DNA from: Ianthella basta
Taxonomy: Eukaryota > Porifera > Demospongiae > Verongiida > Ianthellidae
NCBI GenBank assembly: GCA_964019415.1
Contig: OZ025881.1
Coordinates: forward strand, 6,195,524-6,259,523
Length of the DNA stretch: 64,000 nt
Reading direction: 5' to 3'
Shown here: positions 61,587-64,000 of the stretch, piece after piece
How the letters are laid out: every line of letters begins with the position of its first letter
How positions within the stretch are numbered: position 1 is the stretch's first letter
Program-made: the position numbers and the translations under genes
Notes under the pieces: model-generated
Told to the model about the DNA's origin: nothing
The model's input: the letters and a program-made list of their open reading frames with translations, nothing else
Databases searched by the model: none

Positions 61587-62264
61587 GCACCCACACACTG
61601 CCCATCTCCACCCACCATCCACCCCCACACTGCACCCACACTGCACCCACCCACACTCCCTCACACGCTCCAGGACCACATCACTAGAGCTCCAACCACA
61701 GTGCAGCCAAATGATTTAGCCCAAAACCAGTTCCCTGATAGGAAGTCAATGAAATTGTGTGCGTGTGTGTGTGTGTGCGTGCGTGTGTGTGTGTGTGTGT
61801 GCATGTGTGTGTGTGTGTGTGTACGTACAAGCTCTACAGTAATGTCTGATGCTACATGTGCACAATGACACACTAGGGGCTGGCACACTATGGAGTACTT
61901 TTAGCACCTCATTGAAGGTTTACAAGATCCAGTGGAGACAAAACATTGACACGTGTAAGGTACTCAGTCCCAGTGCCAGCGGAGTGTGTGGCAGTTTCAT
62001 GATGTTCAGCATTCAGGGTGGTGCTAAGAAGGTGTAGCCCACGCACACATGTGTCCTTCCACACCATCTTCAAATGTACACTCGCGCCCTTAGGCCAAAC
62101 AACACAGTAGGAGGAGTTTTGGCGTTCCGATTCATGAGGGTCAACAAAGAACCATTACACAGCCCCTACTAGCCACTCACAAGCATGCTGTCCTTTAAAG
62201 GTCCTCTACAGATAGTGAGGTAGCTTCGCTTCATAACTTGCTGTTGTGGCGCCGGTACCGCCAT
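55278..62264 (-). CDS. PH-PTB docking protein of the DOK/IRS type
   Basis: Exons 62264-62181, 60715-60136, 60035-about 59919, about 56540-56408, 56286-56172 and 55868-55278. The first two encode a PH domain (RGPLKDSML joined to SSRRWCVLLLD, ending ADDWVAAVKNLIVYRK) plus a Ser-rich linker. Exons 3-5 encode an IRS-type PTB domain (YRVRLKDCDQ, LRRYGVNKVCFTIDVGRHSPTGEGKFYFYT, HRIAQRI). The 196-residue tail has tyrosines, including VYMNSG (a GRB2-type YxN site), and PPPLPPKPQR (SH3 ligand). Such adaptors bind phosphorylated receptor tails and recruit SH2/SH3 proteins. The junction between exons 3 and 4 does not fit in phase with the best donor (59919), so either an alternative donor near 59896 or a missed exon is involved. 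Confidence 0.8.
57315..57515. repeat. Long inverted repeat with hammerhead-like arms
   Basis: About 90-bp arms (GGTTGGTTCTCTAATACCAG...GACGTTTCGACC and its reverse complement) flank a short centre at about 57412. It is a foldback element in an intron of the docking-protein gene. The minus-strand arm carries a hammerhead-like core; the plus-strand arm has one core base changed. Confidence 0.85.
57352..57396 (-). ncRNA. Candidate hammerhead-like motif in the inverted repeat
   Basis: The minus strand reads GCC, CTGAAGA, a 7-bp stem II (GACCAGA and TCTGGTC closed by GCA), GAAAC, GTC, GGC. This satisfies CUGANGA, stem II, GAAA and a GUC cleavage triplet, with GCC/GGC as a minimal stem I. Stem III is almost absent, so activity would need dimers or may be lost. 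The mirror arm on the plus strand has CCGAAGA and should be inactive. Confidence 0.45.
57799..58850. repeat. (CA)n/(TG)n microsatellites in docking-protein intron
   Basis: 57799-57878 is (CA)n. 58691-58735 is (TG)n, followed at 58760-58850 by CACCAACA and (CA)n, forming a TG/CA inverted pair. No exon is seen within. Confidence 0.9.
61515..61825. repeat. (CA)n and (TG)n microsatellites in the first docking-protein intron
   Basis: 61515-61585 is (CA)n and 61758-61825 is interrupted (TG)n, again an opposite-orientation pair. Confidence 0.9.
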
Positions 62265-62571
62265 GCTCCCTCTAGCGCCTTCGCTACTGATCTCCGAGAT
62301 AAGTTTACACCTTCGCGCTAGACTCCACCAGGATATGTGTTGCGCACTCGGCTCTTGACAAACAGTGGCGCTCTCCCGTACAGCACAAGCGCGCGCGCCT
62401 TCGTCCTTGCCTCTAGGCGAGGCACTCCTACACTCTTTTGTACTATCGCATACTGACATCCGGAACCATCACGTGATTAGCATATTAACACAAGAATGTA
62501 TACAGGAAGTTGAAATTATGACATTACACATTGTCATTCAGTTCGTATTTATATAGAATAGATTATTGCGT
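62265..62571. promoter_or_regulatory. Short intergenic region upstream of the docking-protein gene
   Basis: Only about 307 bp separate the docking-protein start (62264) from the stop of the SLC38-like gene (62572), both on the minus strand. The promoter of the former must lie here or in the 3' part of the latter. CG dinucleotides are relatively frequent near 62270-62410. Confidence 0.4.
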
Positions 62572-64000
62572 TTATATTAGATGTATATCGGATAGGATTG
62601 AATAAGTCCATGAATTACCAAACACGAAAAATCCCATGCCTATAAGACAGACAGCAAATGTGCCCAAAAGTATGCGCAGTACAATGGCACATCCACGACT
62701 GCGCTTCTCTGTCATAGGATTTTCCAGGACATACTTCAAGAGGCATATCGCTGCAGTAAAGGAGGGGGATATGTATTCATGGGACAATTGTGAACTGTGT
62801 GTGGGGGGGAGGGGGGGGGAGGGGGAGGTAAGTATGAACAGGTGTAGGGAGTGAGTGTGTGAATGTGTGATGAAAGATAGTCTACTGCACTAGACCCACT
62901 TCCCTGGGCACTTGCACTTGTGCCCCGGGGGCAGAGTGGGTCTAGCGTGCTAGACTAGATGAGAGGCAGAGAGAGAGCATGTGCTTATGCATGTGAGTCA
63001 GTGTTTGCCAGAGCATGCATACCTGGGAATACAAGGACAAACATGGCTGCTAGTGCCCCAGCAGGGTTCACCACCACAAGGATGTTCGGAATGAAGATGG
63101 CCAGGGACAGTGTTACAATGAACCAGATCAGTCCCAGTATCCGAAGCCTAGTGCCCTCCCAACGATCCAGTCTCCCCTGCCACAACTCCACCCATGCAGA
63201 ACCCTTCTTCCTCCCAATAGCAGAGACAAATTTCTTCAGCACGCTCTCAATAGCAGTTCTGTATCGAATGTCAACACATGCACAGCAGACACCACCAACA
63301 TGTAAAAATGAACATGTGTGACTACACACGCACTACACTCCTCTACCAATCACACAGTTTTGACAACTTGTGAGAACTCCAAAAGTAGTAGGCAAAAAGA
63401 AATACTCTTTCTTGATGGCTAACACAGTCGTGTCAGCAGAAGACCATGTACATAAGCCTGTCTACTGTCGGCACGATAACCCACTGGGGGCAATGCTATA
63501 TCTACCATAGCCTGTCTATCCCCTCCACCAGTTGGGAATACTACTGCATGTGTACATATATAGGTATGTCCAAATATGGGCAACAATCACTGACGGGCAC
63601 ACAGGCTAAATATCCCGAATCAGCCCACAGTGAAAAGTGAAGGGATACTCAAGCACTCTACCTTCACAAAGGGGTCACGAGGGAGAAGGTCATTGGAGGT
63701 GACTTCATTTTCACATGTGTACAAGGGAGCCCCATTAATGCCAGGTCACACAGGTGACCTCTATATACACAGGATACTACACCTGTAACATGGCAGGACA
63801 ACAGTCCTACTGACCAATTGTCCCAGGAGCTGTAACATGATGCAAGAGATATCACGGCAATGTACTCAACATCCACACACTGCCACAGCTAGATCCAGCA
63901 CAGGACGAGTGCAAGGCAACAAGACACACAAACAGACAGCGTGTGGTTATGTTCAAGTGGGTTTGACATGTTGGGCAGAATACGGCAAACACAACATGTA
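62572..64000 (-). CDS. SLC38-like amino-acid transporter, 3' end
   Basis: Two exons are clear: 63258-63023 and 62750-62572. They join in phase 1 and read ESVLKKFVSAIGRKKG, a basic loop, then LRILGLIWFIVTLSLAIFIP and NILVVVNPAGALAAMFVLVFPAICLLKYV, and finally a last hydrophobic helix ending at 62572. The NI...GA..A..FVFPA..YLK pattern is characteristic of the sodium-coupled neutral amino-acid transporter (Aa_trans/SLC38) C-terminal helices. A further candidate exon, with ENEVTSNDLLPRDPFVK, lies at about 63663-63740 but does not join in phase directly, so an exon in between was missed. The gene continues beyond the window. Confidence 0.7.
62878..62957. mobile_element. 80-bp hairpin MITE
   Basis: TAGTCTACTGCACTAGACCC pairs with GGGTCTAGCGTGCTAGACTA around GGGGCAC/GTGCCCC. 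Flanks GATGAAAGA and GATGAGAGG are similar at seven of nine bases, again suggesting a 9-bp duplication. It lies in an intron of the SLC38-like gene. Confidence 0.6.

Overview
The window is eukaryotic, animal genomic DNA. The genes have many small GT-AG introns, and the introns are full of (CA)n microsatellites and short inverted-repeat transposons. The gene content fits an early-branching marine invertebrate, most likely a sponge: SRCR/fibronectin III receptors, NDUFS3, TSNAXIP1, PNP, FITM, a RING/B-box protein, ZNRF, a DOK/IRS-type docking protein and an SLC38-like transporter, together with Penelope, Ginger-like and Helitron remnants. No ribosomal or organellar sequence was seen to fix the species, so the taxonomic call is inference. 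Gene models are built by eye from reading frame, splice sites and intron phase.

Left part (1-31 kb). Two paralogous SRCR-receptor loci lie on the minus strand. Copy B (30711 to 17691) reads as signal peptide, SRCR, SRCR, FN3, transmembrane helix and a cytoplasmic tail built of about 19 nine-residue Pro/Gly repeats. Copy A (11282 to 2595, perhaps to 1155) keeps a signal-peptide exon and one intact SRCR exon. Its other SRCR exon is split by a MITE with a 9-bp target duplication, and about 6 kb of mobile DNA (Penelope-like retroelement, Ginger-like integrase/Ulp1/PHD transposon, minisatellite, MITE) lies between its exons. A complete five-exon NDUFS3 gene (14538-16519, plus strand) sits between the two copies.

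Middle (30.8-44 kb). After a 2.3-kb long-TIR element and a MITE comes an uninterrupted SPFH/vault-shoulder-like coiled-coil gene (33761-34981, +). Next are TSNAXIP1 (41816 to 35640, -), about 16 exons with microsatellites in many introns and one apparent frameshift, and PNP (44436 to 42100, -).

Right part (44-64 kb). FITM (44462-45406, +) is divergent from PNP with only 25 bp between the start codons. It is followed by a RING/B-box/coiled-coil protein (45533-50583, +), ZNRF1/2-like E3 ligase (54889 to 51381, -), a PH-PTB docking protein (62264 to 55278, -) and the 3' end of an SLC38-like amino-acid transporter (from beyond 64000 to 62572, -).

The genes do not form one pathway; this is an ordinary gene-dense metazoan region. 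The more unusual content is the transposon-invaded receptor duplication, the coding minisatellite in the receptor tail, two hammerhead-ribozyme-like motifs, and a family of MITEs with 9-bp target duplications.
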